NCBI RefSeq assembly: GCF_040448675.1
Contig: NZ_CP159289.1
Coordinates: forward strand, 4,881,001-4,945,000
Direction: 5' to 3'
From: Dyadobacter sp. 676
GTDB taxonomy: Bacteria > Bacteroidota > Bacteroidia > Cytophagales > Spirosomataceae
Length of the DNA: 64,000 nt
The notes beneath the pieces are model-generated. The model was not told where the DNA came from. It made no database searches and saw only the letters and a list, made by a program, of their open reading frames with translations. Positions within the stretch are counted from its first letter, which is position 1; each line of letters begins with the position of its first letter. Of this stretch, positions 9,889 to 18,225 are shown in pieces. Both the position numbers and the translations under genes were made by a program.

Positions 9889-10434
9889 TTATATTGTTCC
9901 AGCCAGTGCAACCGGTGGAAAGTCTTTCTTTGGATCAGATACGTTGTTGATCAAGTTCGTCAGCGAATACATCGCCACCAAAGCGACAATTTCAATGATG
10001 TTGGCATCCGTGTAACCTGCACCCCGGACTGCCGCAAAGTCGGCGTCACTGACGTGGCCGCGGGTCTGGATTACTTTACGAGCAAATTGAACCGCAGCGT
10101 CACGCATTGGATCGCTGGAATGGCCTTTTCGGGCAAGAATGATTTCGTCAGCGGGAAGTTTGGCCATATGTTGAGCGGTGTAACTATGAACCGTCAGGCA
10201 GTAGTTGCAGCCATTGACCTCAGATACGGCAAGACCGATGCTGTCACGCGTCTTTACATCGAGCGCTTTGCTCAAAGAGCCAAACAGTACAGCCCATGCG
10301 TTAAATGCGATTGGGCTCGTCGCGAAGGTGGCCATCATATTTGGGGTAAACCCGATGTTCTTGGTGAACATATCGAGCGTAGGCTTCGAATCAGCCGGTA
10401 CATTTTCAGGCGTAGGTGTTTCAATTCGGGGCAT
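9889..10434 (-). CDS. Carboxymuconolactone decarboxylase / AhpD-like family protein
   Basis: This 181-residue all-helical protein carries the AhpD-type redox motif CxxCxxxH (C76, C79, H83 in GCNYCLTVH) in the usual place. Members reduce peroxides or recycle thiol partners, and the subgroup of this length is often annotated as peroxidase-related. It lies 30 bp downstream of the nitroreductase and 79 bp upstream of the quinone-type reductase, on the same strand. The cysteines are intact, so antioxidant activity is the likely role; true decarboxylase activity is unlikely. Confidence 0.85.
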   Translation of the reverse strand: MPRIETPTPENVPADSKPTLDMFTKNIGFTPNMMATFATSPIAFNAWAVLFGSLSKALDVKTRDSIGLAVSEVNGCNYCLTVHSYTAQHMAKLPADEIILARKGHSSDPMRDAAVQFARKVIQTRGHVSDADFAAVRGAGYTDANIIEIVALVAMYSLTNLINNVSDPKKDFPPVALAGTI

Positions 10435-10464
10435 TGTCGGTGTTTTTAAGCTTGTTATTAATGG

Positions 10465-11082
10465 TTATGCAAAATCGAGTACTTCTTCAACCGGTCTGCG
10501 GGGCTTCTGCTTCCAGTTGCCAGGGCGCTCAGGCCCTACCGACAACAGCATCACCGGTACTTCATCGTCAGCAAGCCCAAACTCACTGGCCACTGCGTCG
10601 AAATCAAACCCGATCATTGGTGTAGAACCCATGCCGAGTGAGCGTGCAGCGTAGATTATAGCCGCTGCGCCAAACGTCGCGGTACGTACAGCTTCATCGC
10701 GGCGGCGCTGAGGATAGGCCATATATAAATCACGTGCAGGGATTTCCCATTCAGGCACCATGCTCGCAGGCATGACGCCCGCTGCCACTAATGGTGCAAG
10801 CCGGTCAGGTATTACGCTGGTATCAACCAGTTGGCCGACAACGATGAAAGTCACTGCAGCTTCGGTTATAGCGGGCTGGTTCCAGGCGATCGGACGTAAC
10901 CTGGCTTTTGCCTCCGGCGTCCGAACGGCGATGAAGCGCCAGTTTTGCAAGTGAAAAGATGTCGGTGCAGTGGTGCCAATTTGCACTAACTCGCGGATCT
11001 GCTCATCACTTAGGACGGCAGTGGTGTCGTAATATTTAGCGGCACTTCGACTTAGGATAGTTTCAATGACTGCGTTGGTCAT
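10465..11082 (-). CDS. Nitroreductase family protein
   Basis: This 205-residue FMN enzyme of the nitroreductase/flavin reductase fold has the N-terminal flavin-binding R-S-A-K pattern (ILSRSAAKYYDTTAVLSDEQ), the central TAPTSFHLQNWRFIAV motif, and the C-terminal GMGSTPMIGFD. It reduces nitroaromatics, quinones or flavins using NAD(P)H. It is the first gene of the minus-strand operon, opposite the MocR regulator at 11189, so the operon promoter and operator should lie in the 106-bp space between them. Confidence 0.9.
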   Translation of the reverse strand: MTNAVIETILSRSAAKYYDTTAVLSDEQIRELVQIGTTAPTSFHLQNWRFIAVRTPEAKARLRPIAWNQPAITEAAVTFIVVGQLVDTSVIPDRLAPLVAAGVMPASMVPEWEIPARDLYMAYPQRRRDEAVRTATFGAAAIIYAARSLGMGSTPMIGFDFDAVASEFGLADDEVPVMLLSVGPERPGNWKQKPRRPVEEVLDFA

Positions 11083-11128
11083 AATTCAGATAATAAATGG
11101 TTGGTTAGCTTTTTTAATCTCGGGATAA

Positions 11129-11176
11129 AACTAAAATGCGTTTTGGTTACCTTTATGGGCCAGAACTAAAATACGT
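11129..11176. promoter_or_regulatory. Direct-repeat operator candidate for the MocR regulator
   Basis: AACTAAAATGCGT (11129-11141) is repeated as AACTAAAATACGT (11164-11176), 35 bp start to start, between the divergent nitroreductase and regulator genes. MocR/GabR proteins are known to bind two direct repeats at about this spacing. The match to this particular regulator is inferred. Confidence 0.6.
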
Positions 11177-11188
11177 AAGGGTCCAGAT

Positions 11189-12700
11189 ATGATAGAAAGA
11201 TTGCTAGAAATTTCATTCAAAAAGGACGGTGAGCACAGTCCGCTATACCAGCAATTAGAGTCGGAAATTATTCAGTTGATTTGTCGTGGCATCTTAAAAC
11301 CGGGCCAGGCCCTCCCTTCCTCGCGCTCGTTGGCCGAAAGTCTAAAACTCAATCGAAAAACGGTCGTTGCCACCTACGAGGAATTAGACGCGCAAGGCTG
11401 GGTTGAAACAAGGGAAAGAAGTGGTGTCTATGTGTCAAGTAGCCTACCGGATACCTCTGAACGTATCATTAAGGAAAACAGTAAGAAGCTAATTCGTAGC
11501 CGTCAACCTGGTTATCACCAAATCTTAAAGCATCCCGCCGATGCCATTGCCGGAACGGACCGAAGAATGGAGATCTATGCCCCGGGCACCCGGCAGCCGC
11601 TGTATAAAATCGATGACGGTTTTCCTGATGCTAGAATTGCGCCTATCGAGCAACTGGTGCGGGAATACCGAAGATTAGGAAAAGGCCGTTTCACTAATCA
11701 ATTTCTGAATTATGGTCCCGAACATGGGTCTTATAGGCTCAGGGTCGAACTTGCTAAGTTTTTGAACCGTACCCGGGGCATGCAAATCACTGAAAAGGAA
11801 GTGCTGATTACCAAAGGGACGCAGATGGCCATCTATTTGGCCGCTCAGCTACTTATCAGTCGTGGCGACACAGTATTTGTACCTGAGCCAGGTTATTTTG
11901 ATGCGAATCGAACTTTTCAGCTCGCTGGAGGTGATCTGGTTTTCATTCCAGTTGATAAAGATGGCATGGATGTAGACATGATTGAACGATTGTGTAAACG
12001 TAAGGTCCCCAAAATGATCTATGTTATTCCGCATCACCACCGGCCGACGACCGTCACAATGAGTGCAGAACGGCGGATGCGTCTGATGAACCTGGCATAT
12101 GAGTACGGTATTGCATTGCTTGAAGATGACTACGATTTTGATTACCACTTTGCCAGCGACCCACTTTTACCTTTGGCCAGCCTTGATAGTGCAGCGCATA
12201 TTATTTACGTTGGCTCCTTTTGCAAAAGCGTCGCTCCGGGCATCCGAATCGGGTTTATGGTCGCACCTGAGGCTGTAATTAACGAAGCCGCCACAATTCG
12301 TAAATTAATTGACCGTCAGGGAGATCAATTGCTGGAAGAAGCAATGGCTGAACTTTTGAACACCGGCGAAATTTCGCGGCACATCAAAAAGTCGCATAAA
12401 GTTTACCAAGGCCGTCTGGATAATACTTGCCGTCTGCTTTCCGAGCGATTGGGCAAATATTTGACTTTTGAACGGCCGAACGGCGGACTAGCGATCTGGG
12501 CTAACTACCGAGAGAATGTAAGTGCTAGTGCGGTTGCCTTGAATGCAAAAAAGTTAGGGCTACAGATAAGTGATGGCCGTAATTACTTTTTTCAACCTGA
12601 CAACATCATGTCAGATGATTTTGTACGCATAGGCTACTGTTCGCTGGATGAGGTTGAAATGGCCCATGCAGTTGATATATGGAGTCGAGCATTTGTTTGA
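11189..12700 (+). CDS. MocR-type transcriptional regulator (GntR HTH + aminotransferase fold)
   Basis: This 503-residue regulator has an N-terminal GntR winged helix (residues about 15-85, with GILKPGQALPSSRSLAESLK) and a C-terminal type-I aminotransferase domain. The PLP-binding lysine is present (K346 in VGSFCKSVAPGIRIGF), as are the LLEDDYDFDY and YVIPHHHRPT motifs. MocR proteins sense PLP adducts or amine/aldehyde ligands and often control the divergent gene. The neighbour here is the four-gene redox operon, and paired direct repeats lie between them. Control of that operon and of itself is inferred from position. Confidence 0.9.
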   Translation: MIERLLEISFKKDGEHSPLYQQLESEIIQLICRGILKPGQALPSSRSLAESLKLNRKTVVATYEELDAQGWVETRERSGVYVSSSLPDTSERIIKENSKKLIRSRQPGYHQILKHPADAIAGTDRRMEIYAPGTRQPLYKIDDGFPDARIAPIEQLVREYRRLGKGRFTNQFLNYGPEHGSYRLRVELAKFLNRTRGMQITEKEVLITKGTQMAIYLAAQLLISRGDTVFVPEPGYFDANRTFQLAGGDLVFIPVDKDGMDVDMIERLCKRKVPKMIYVIPHHHRPTTVTMSAERRMRLMNLAYEYGIALLEDDYDFDYHFASDPLLPLASLDSAAHIIYVGSFCKSVAPGIRIGFMVAPEAVINEAATIRKLIDRQGDQLLEEAMAELLNTGEISRHIKKSHKVYQGRLDNTCRLLSERLGKYLTFERPNGGLAIWANYRENVSASAVALNAKKLGLQISDGRNYFFQPDNIMSDDFVRIGYCSLDEVEMAHAVDIWSRAFV

Positions 12701-12968
12701 TAATCATTAAATAATGGATTGATTTACAGTACTAAGAAGTTTTTGCAGCGGTAGGATTTACTTGTAAGCTTTACCTGGCCGACTCTGGACTGCAAAGTCG
12801 CGGTAATATCAATACATTTTTGTCTGAATATTCAGATTCTGGCATATTCTCGAAAGTTGATACTCTCGGAAATCGCACCGTAGCAGGCAGGAAGATATTT
12901 GTTGATAAAAGCGATTCTAAAATCGTACTCGGATACTTTTACAACTATTACAAGTTCAATGAATTTTT

Positions 12969-13256
12969 ATGCCGCAAAGAGCAGTGAGCCTGCTGTGTTT
13001 TAGTCATGTACAGCAAACTGACCTCGGTCAATCATGTTCGTGTTGCCTGGGCCTGCTCAGATTGATCAAGTCTTATGACGCCATCCGTACGGCAAACAGC
13101 CGTACGCGTGCCCTGACATGCTACAAGTTTAGTTACACCGCTGTGAAAAAGATCCTGGACCGGCTCCCTACATACGCTCACAGAATTGCTTTAGCTCGAA
13201 AATCTCCGAGAAAAAGAAAAAAATCTGTAAGTTTATTGATCATTCTCGCTCAGTGA
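12969..13256 (+). pseudogene. IS21-family istA C-terminal remnant
   Basis: The segment CLGLLRLIKSYDAIR ... RALTCYKFSYTAVKKILDR resembles the C-terminal end of IS21 transposases, which reads roughly CLGILRLAKKYG ... RAL ... SY..VKNILE. Everything before this tail, including the integrase core, is missing, and no istB follows. The open frame itself starts in unrelated sequence. It marks an old insertion. Recognition rests on about 45 residues, so confidence is moderate. Confidence 0.5.
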
Positions 13257-13314
13257 TGTCAAGCCACTTTCAGACGACGTACTTTGCCCGGGAACACTGG
13301 CTAGGAATATCTAA

Positions 13315-13458
13315 AAAGGATCAACAAAAAAATCCAAAGAACTTGCATGTCTTGCTACGACCTTATACCAGGATAGAAAATATACTACCCGGCAAATTTG
13401 TGATCAGCTCAAAATTGGACCTGGTACAACCACCTTCGGGATGAGGGAACAGAAATGA
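13315..13458 (+). pseudogene. Serine recombinase (resolvase/invertase) C-terminal remnant
   Basis: A 47-codon frame without a start encodes KKSKELACLATTLYQDRKYT followed by TRQICDQLKIGPGTTT, which matches the C-terminal helix-turn-helix of resolvase/invertase proteins (usually LYQ.GKYTTRQIC..L.IS..TLYKYL). The catalytic serine domain is absent. With the istA tail just upstream, it shows that this spot has taken several mobile elements. Confidence 0.55.
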
Positions 13459-13579
13459 CGAATGGGCAAGAAACAATTGTAGTAGTTGTTGATCAAATAT
13501 TGGAAATAAACGATTAAATGATTACTGGCTATTAGGTTAATTCACGGACATTTTTTATTAAACATTTCACATCTGCAAT

Positions 13580-15256
13580 ATGAGAAGAGTTTTCCTAGCC
13601 TTTGCTTTGCTGGTAAGCAGCTTTATTAAAACAAACGCTACGGTTCTTTATGTAAGCCTGAATGCTACGGGAAATAATGATGGCACCACTTGGGCTAATG
13701 CTTATACCAATTTGCAAGCCGCTATTGATGCAGCCGCAAGCGGCGACAGCATTTTTGTAGCCCAAGCGACGTATCAGCCAGCGACCAATACCGCTTTTTC
13801 CATGAAAGAAGGCGTTAAAATATTCGGTGGTTTCATTGGTACTGAGACCGATTTCGCGCAGCGCAATCTTGCCAACAAAGCTACCTTGCAAGGCAATCGC
13901 GCAAACGTTATGCTTAATGTCAACAACGGCCTGACGAGTGCCGCCTTGTTAGACGGATTTTTCATTACAAGTGGATACCAAAGCCTTGGTGGCGGTATAT
14001 ATAACAGCAGTGTTTCGCCCACTATCAGCAACTGCATTTTTTCCAACAATCAGGCAGCCTCTTATGGAGGCGGTATATTTAACTATAATTCTTCGCCAAC
14101 TATTACGAACTGTGGTTTCTCGAACAATTCAACACAATCCGGCGGCGGCGGCGGCATGGCTAATACGGGTACTTCCCGGCCGGTTATTATGAATTGTATT
14201 TTTACAGGAAATTCAGCATTTAATGGTGGTGCCATTTATGAATTTGCGTCTACGGGTTCGGTTATTACCAATTGTACTTTTGCTGGCAACACTGCAATCG
14301 CATATGGCGGTGGCCTATGTAATACTTCTTTATCTGTTACCGTTACGAACTGTACATTTGCGGCAAATTCGGCCGGCTCCGGTGGCGGTATACTTAATTC
14401 TCGTGCTGGTGCGGTTATTTCCAATACCATAATCTGGGGCAATACAAGTGGTTTGGTTAGCCTGAACTCGACAGTCACCGTCACTTACAGCAATTTGCAA
14501 GATGGCGTCATTAGCGGCACGGGTAATCTTAGCCTGGACCCCTTGTTTACCGACGCCGCAAGTATGGATTTTACCTTGCAAAGCGGTAGCCCTTGCATAG
14601 ATGCAGGTACGCCGGATACTACAGGTTTAAATATTGGTATTGCCGATCTGGCAGGCAAGGGAAGAATAGCCGGCGAGTCGGTAGATATGGGCGCCTACGA
14701 GTTCGGCAACGTGCTTCCCGTAACATTAATTTCTTTTTCGGCCAAACCGGTTGCAACTCATTCGGTAGAATTAGAATGGGCAACTGCACAGGAAACACAG
14801 AATGCGCGTTTTGTGATCGAGCGCAGCAAAGACCTTGTCTCGTTTGAGCCAGTGGTTGAAATCCGCGACGTCGCCGGTAATTCCAGCACATTACAAACAT
14901 ACAAAGCGGTTGATCCGATGCCCTATTCCGGTACAAGCTACTACCGTCTGATTCAATACGATATTGACGGTACGCGCACTGTGTCACGCATTGTTTCAGT
15001 CATCGCACGTTCTCGGGATTACGCAGTGTATCCGAACCCCGTTCAAAGCCAGTCTTTTCGAGTCAGCGTAGACGAACCGGTTACGGCCAAGATCGAAGCT
15101 CGTAGCGCATCGGGTCAGACGATACCTTTCAGGCGCAAACCCCTGGATACGCAAGCGGTGGAGATTTCACCATTAGCTTCTCTACTGCCGGGAACCTATT
15201 TGATAACAGTCCAAGAAAGAGCGGTCAAGCGTACTTTTAGCCTGATCGTCCAGTAG
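13580..15256 (+). CDS. Secreted right-handed beta-helix protein with T9SS sorting domain
   Basis: This 558-residue protein starts with a signal peptide (FLAFALLVSSFIKTNA). The segment TNLQAAIDAAASGDSIFVAQ is typical of pectate-lyase-like and choice-of-anchor Q proteins. From about residue 110 to 320, repeated turns such as SNCIFSNNQAASYGGGIFN and TNCTFAGNTAIAYGGGLCN form a parallel beta-helix of the polymorphic outer-membrane repeat type. The end carries a T9SS type A sorting domain (YAVYPNPVQSQSFRVSV and a final hydrophobic strand). Such proteins are displayed or released by type IX secretion and may adhere or bind glycans. No catalytic site can be assigned. Confidence 0.85.
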   Translation: MRRVFLAFALLVSSFIKTNATVLYVSLNATGNNDGTTWANAYTNLQAAIDAAASGDSIFVAQATYQPATNTAFSMKEGVKIFGGFIGTETDFAQRNLANKATLQGNRANVMLNVNNGLTSAALLDGFFITSGYQSLGGGIYNSSVSPTISNCIFSNNQAASYGGGIFNYNSSPTITNCGFSNNSTQSGGGGGMANTGTSRPVIMNCIFTGNSAFNGGAIYEFASTGSVITNCTFAGNTAIAYGGGLCNTSLSVTVTNCTFAANSAGSGGGILNSRAGAVISNTIIWGNTSGLVSLNSTVTVTYSNLQDGVISGTGNLSLDPLFTDAASMDFTLQSGSPCIDAGTPDTTGLNIGIADLAGKGRIAGESVDMGAYEFGNVLPVTLISFSAKPVATHSVELEWATAQETQNARFVIERSKDLVSFEPVVEIRDVAGNSSTLQTYKAVDPMPYSGTSYYRLIQYDIDGTRTVSRIVSVIARSRDYAVYPNPVQSQSFRVSVDEPVTAKIEARSASGQTIPFRRKPLDTQAVEISPLASLLPGTYLITVQERAVKRTFSLIVQ

Positions 15257-15447
15257 TTTCTGTAAGTATCAATGTTTATCCCGCTGGCTATTCTGATAAG
15301 AACAGTATGTTAAGTGACAAAGCTTAGGTCAAAATGCTTATTCTCATGCATCAGAAAGTCCTGGCGGGTCAGCTCAACAGTTTGGCAATTTGGGTCATTG
15401 ACCTTGGCGGGCTAAGTCTTCAGAGACTATCTAAGCGCTTCAACCGG

Positions 15448-16284
15448 TCAATCAAAATCGGTCGATTTCGTCAGAGCCTCCCATTGCTGGTAAGACGAAG
15501 CCAGCAGGTCCAACTTACGGAATGCGCGCGCATAGGCATCGCTTCCCAAAAGCAGGTACAAGGGCGGTTCTGCCATTTCAGTCACTTCCATCATCACTTT
15601 TGCCGCTTTTGACGGATCGCCGACCTGGGTACCACTCGTTGTTATAAATCGCTCCTGCGAGGATCGTATTCCAGCATAGGCATCGATTTTCTGTTGCGAA
15701 AGCACCAGAGAATCCGGATTATTGAAATTCGTGCGAAAAGCACCGGGCGCAATCAAGGTAACTTTGATACCAAAGGGCCGGACATCATCGGCAAGTACTT
15801 CTGTCAGGCCGATCACGGCGTGCTTTGCGGCACCATAGACAGACCAACCCATACTTGGTGCGATGCCCGCGATGGAAGAAATGTTAATAATATGCCCTGA
15901 CTGCTGCGTTCGCATAATGGGCAAAACGTGGCGGATTACGTTAATCGTCGCGAATACATTAATATCGAAACTGTCGCGGGTCTCTTTATCCGTCAGCTCT
16001 TCCATGCTTCCGCCGATCCCATAACCGGCGTTGTTGACAGCTACGTCGATCCTGCCGAAATGCCGATAGGCCTGTTGAATCGCCGCTGCCACATTTTCAT
16101 CACTACCCAGTTCCACGCTCAACGGCAAGAATGCGTCGCCTTGACCACTTACTGCTTCGGTAAGGCTTGCAGTGTTGCGGGAAGTAGCCGCTACCTGGTG
16201 CCCTGCCGCTAACAATTGTTTGACCAATGTCAATCCCAGGCCTTTCGAAGCGCCTGTGATAAACCATACTTTTTTGTTGTCCAT
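15448..16284 (-). CDS. SDR family oxidoreductase
   Basis: A classical short-chain dehydrogenase of 278 residues when started at ATG 16284 (MDNKKVWFITGASKGLG). A longer frame runs back to 16452, but the extra 56 residues have no family match and the Rossmann fold begins right after the internal start. The NAD(P) loop TGASKGLG, NNAGYG, the catalytic Ser in ISSIAG and the YGAAK motif are all intact. The gene lies 80 bp downstream of an AraC-type regulator on the same strand, a common arrangement in which the regulator controls the SDR. The substrate is unknown. Confidence 0.85.
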   Translation of the reverse strand: MDNKKVWFITGASKGLGLTLVKQLLAAGHQVAATSRNTASLTEAVSGQGDAFLPLSVELGSDENVAAAIQQAYRHFGRIDVAVNNAGYGIGGSMEELTDKETRDSFDINVFATINVIRHVLPIMRTQQSGHIINISSIAGIAPSMGWSVYGAAKHAVIGLTEVLADDVRPFGIKVTLIAPGAFRTNFNNPDSLVLSQQKIDAYAGIRSSQERFITTSGTQVGDPSKAAKVMMEVTEMAEPPLYLLLGSDAYARAFRKLDLLASSYQQWEALTKSTDFD

Positions 16285-16364
16285 ATCATTTGCTTTTGAT
16301 GTGGCAAAAGTAGGGCCGTCCAATAGCAAGTGTGTTACGGCAATCAAACGGATGCTATCGAAAA

Positions 16365-17279
16365 TCAAACAAGCCGGAAAGCGCTGGGCCGAAGCTTTGT
16401 TTGCTTCCTGAAAAAATATGTAAAATGGGCTGGCTGCGCAAAACCAAGACAATCACTGATTTCGGACACATTCCAGTCGGTGTGTTTTAACAATGCGGTG
16501 GCTTCGGCTGCCAGCCGCTCGGCAATGTGATCGGTAGTAGTCTTTCCGGTGGTCGCGCGAACAGCCCGGTTCAGGTGATTGACATGCACGGCGAGCCTTT
16601 CCGCAAAATCCCTGGCGGAGCGCATTCCAATACGTTGCTCCCGCGATTGGATCGGGAACTGGCTTTCCAGTAGTTTGACGAATATGGACGTTAGCCGTGC
16701 ATTGGTGTCGGGATGGTAGTATAGTTGCTCATCTGGCTGCATTTTCATGGCCAGATGGATCAGTTCGGAAACCTGATTTCGCAGCAGATCAAACCGGAAA
16801 CGATAATCAGAACCGGCCTCAACCAGCATTTTTTCAAACAACTCAGCCACCTGCTGATCTTGGGGTCCTGTCAAATGGTACACCGGCTTGCTTCTTGGTT
16901 CGAAGACCCGCAGATCATGGACACCATTTCTCAGGCTCTCTATAAAAAACGAGTCCTTGAAAAGGCAGAAGAAACCGGACGATTCTACATCCAACCGTTC
17001 AAAACTGTAAGGTACCGCAGGATTGAAAAAGAGAAGCGTGCTTCCATCGAACTCAATGCTCTTGTCGGCATAATGACAGCGGTGCCTGCCACGGATCAAC
17101 ATGATTTTGTAAAAATCGTAGCGGGCGTAAGGCATAGCATGTGAAATGCCAGCGTAATGGCCTAGACGGAAAACATTAAATTCCCCTTCTCCTGCCGGGG
17201 GAAGGGGCGGTGTTTGGGCGAATTTATTAGCGTAAAAAGCATCCAGACTCTGGGTGTTCGGCATACTGCGGATGATCAA
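16365..17279 (-). CDS. AraC-family transcriptional regulator
   Basis: This 304-residue protein has an N-terminal cupin-like sensing domain (LFFNPAVPYSFERLD) and a C-terminal pair of helix-turn-helices from about residue 205 (VNHLNRAVRATTGKTTTDHI, then VSEISDCLGFAQPAHFTYFF). That end is the classic AraC DNA-binding signature. ATG 17264 is an alternative start six codons in. It sits upstream of, and in line with, the SDR at 15448-16284, and likely controls it. The effector is unknown. Confidence 0.9.
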   Translation of the reverse strand: MIIRSMPNTQSLDAFYANKFAQTPPLPPAGEGEFNVFRLGHYAGISHAMPYARYDFYKIMLIRGRHRCHYADKSIEFDGSTLLFFNPAVPYSFERLDVESSGFFCLFKDSFFIESLRNGVHDLRVFEPRSKPVYHLTGPQDQQVAELFEKMLVEAGSDYRFRFDLLRNQVSELIHLAMKMQPDEQLYYHPDTNARLTSIFVKLLESQFPIQSREQRIGMRSARDFAERLAVHVNHLNRAVRATTGKTTTDHIAERLAAEATALLKHTDWNVSEISDCLGFAQPAHFTYFFRKQTKLRPSAFRLV

Positions 17280-17353
17280 TTATTTATAGTTACCGGAAAC
17301 AACTTTTCATCCAATTCGGTCCCTGACCGGCTACGCGGCACCGCGCGGCGGGT

Positions 17354-17584
17354 TTATGTTGTGCTCAATAGTGGTTCTAATATACTGCGATTAGCTTCAC
17401 CCTACTTGGCTGTCGATTCAATGACGGGTATCAGGCTTTCGCCTAAATGGGTGAGCTTGTATTCAACTTTCGATGGTTTTTCATCAAAGGTGGTTTTAGA
17501 TAATATACCATGCTCCACCAGTTGAGTTAACTGGGTGTCCAGCAATCTGCGCGATGCCTTTGGTAGAAATTTGACCGGTTCCAC
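17354..17584 (-). pseudogene. Broken HxlR-type regulator (nonsense mutation and missing N-terminus)
   Basis: The readable part (PKASRRLLDTQLTQLVEHGI, then KVEYKLTHLGESLIPVIE) is the wing and C-terminal half of an HxlR winged-helix regulator. The family continues with a Trp at the position where TAG stands here (17402-17404). Beyond this stop the same frame still reads GEANRSILEPLLSTT and then a natural stop at 17354, so a W-to-stop change is the simplest explanation. Upstream of 17584 the recognition helix is missing and out of frame. A G+C-rich 25-base patch immediately follows the natural stop. Confidence 0.7.
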
Positions 17585-18225
17585 ATATCAAATTTACAAT
17601 TTCGAAGCTAGCTGCCAAGGATCGGAGGAATTCTATTGAGGCCTCTTAGGCGACGGCTGCCTTCATTTCTGACCTTGGAGCTTTCCAAATTGATTCTTCT
17701 GGGAATTATTTTACAAGGTAGGCAAGCTATACTGTATGTCGCCCCTCTTTGATGATTTATCCCACTCGCAACGGGACAAATGCCGAACCATTTCCTCGAC
17801 GATTTGAAGTTAATATTACAGTTAAGTTATTGAATGTGAGGTTAAAATTGGAATGGTAGGCGATTGGCGGCGGTACGCTAATGCTGTCGTTAAAATGTAA
17901 TTTGGTCTGTTTTAACAATTGTAGGTTTGGAGCCGATGAACGTCTTTAATAGTTTGATTTACTTTGAACCTGGTAACTTAAACTGTACTTCCGGCTGACT
18001 TAGATACAATATATACCGTGCCATTAGAGACGGTAGGAACATTGTAAAGGTGGTAAGTTCAGACACCTCGACAGCTACGGGTAATTGCAAAACACCAGTT
18101 TCCAAATTTGATTTGGAAGCTGGTGTATGTACTATGGCGGAAAACAGTAAACTAATTCAGGGCATATCTGCTGTTGTGGGCATTTGGCAAATACCAAAAC
18201 CAATTAATTCGATATTTAAAGCAAT
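17585..18225. other. Intergenic region without recognised features
   Basis: About 640 bp between the HxlR remnant and the spondin gene. Both strands are broken by frequent stops. An apparent frame at 18050-18370 runs antisense into the spondin gene and is a chance frame. Nothing is supported here. Confidence 0.5.

Larger units (their letters stand above)
12701..13579 (+). other. Gene-poor stretch with decayed recombinase pieces
   Basis: There is no intact gene here. An open frame at 12736-12987 (84 codons, with no ATG, GTG or TTG start near its beginning) encodes a plausible protein piece (FVDKSDSKIVLGYFYNYYKF) that I do not recognise. It is followed by an IS21-type istA tail and a serine recombinase tail, listed separately. 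The remainder, 13459-13579, is A+T-rich leader for the next gene. Confidence 0.5.
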
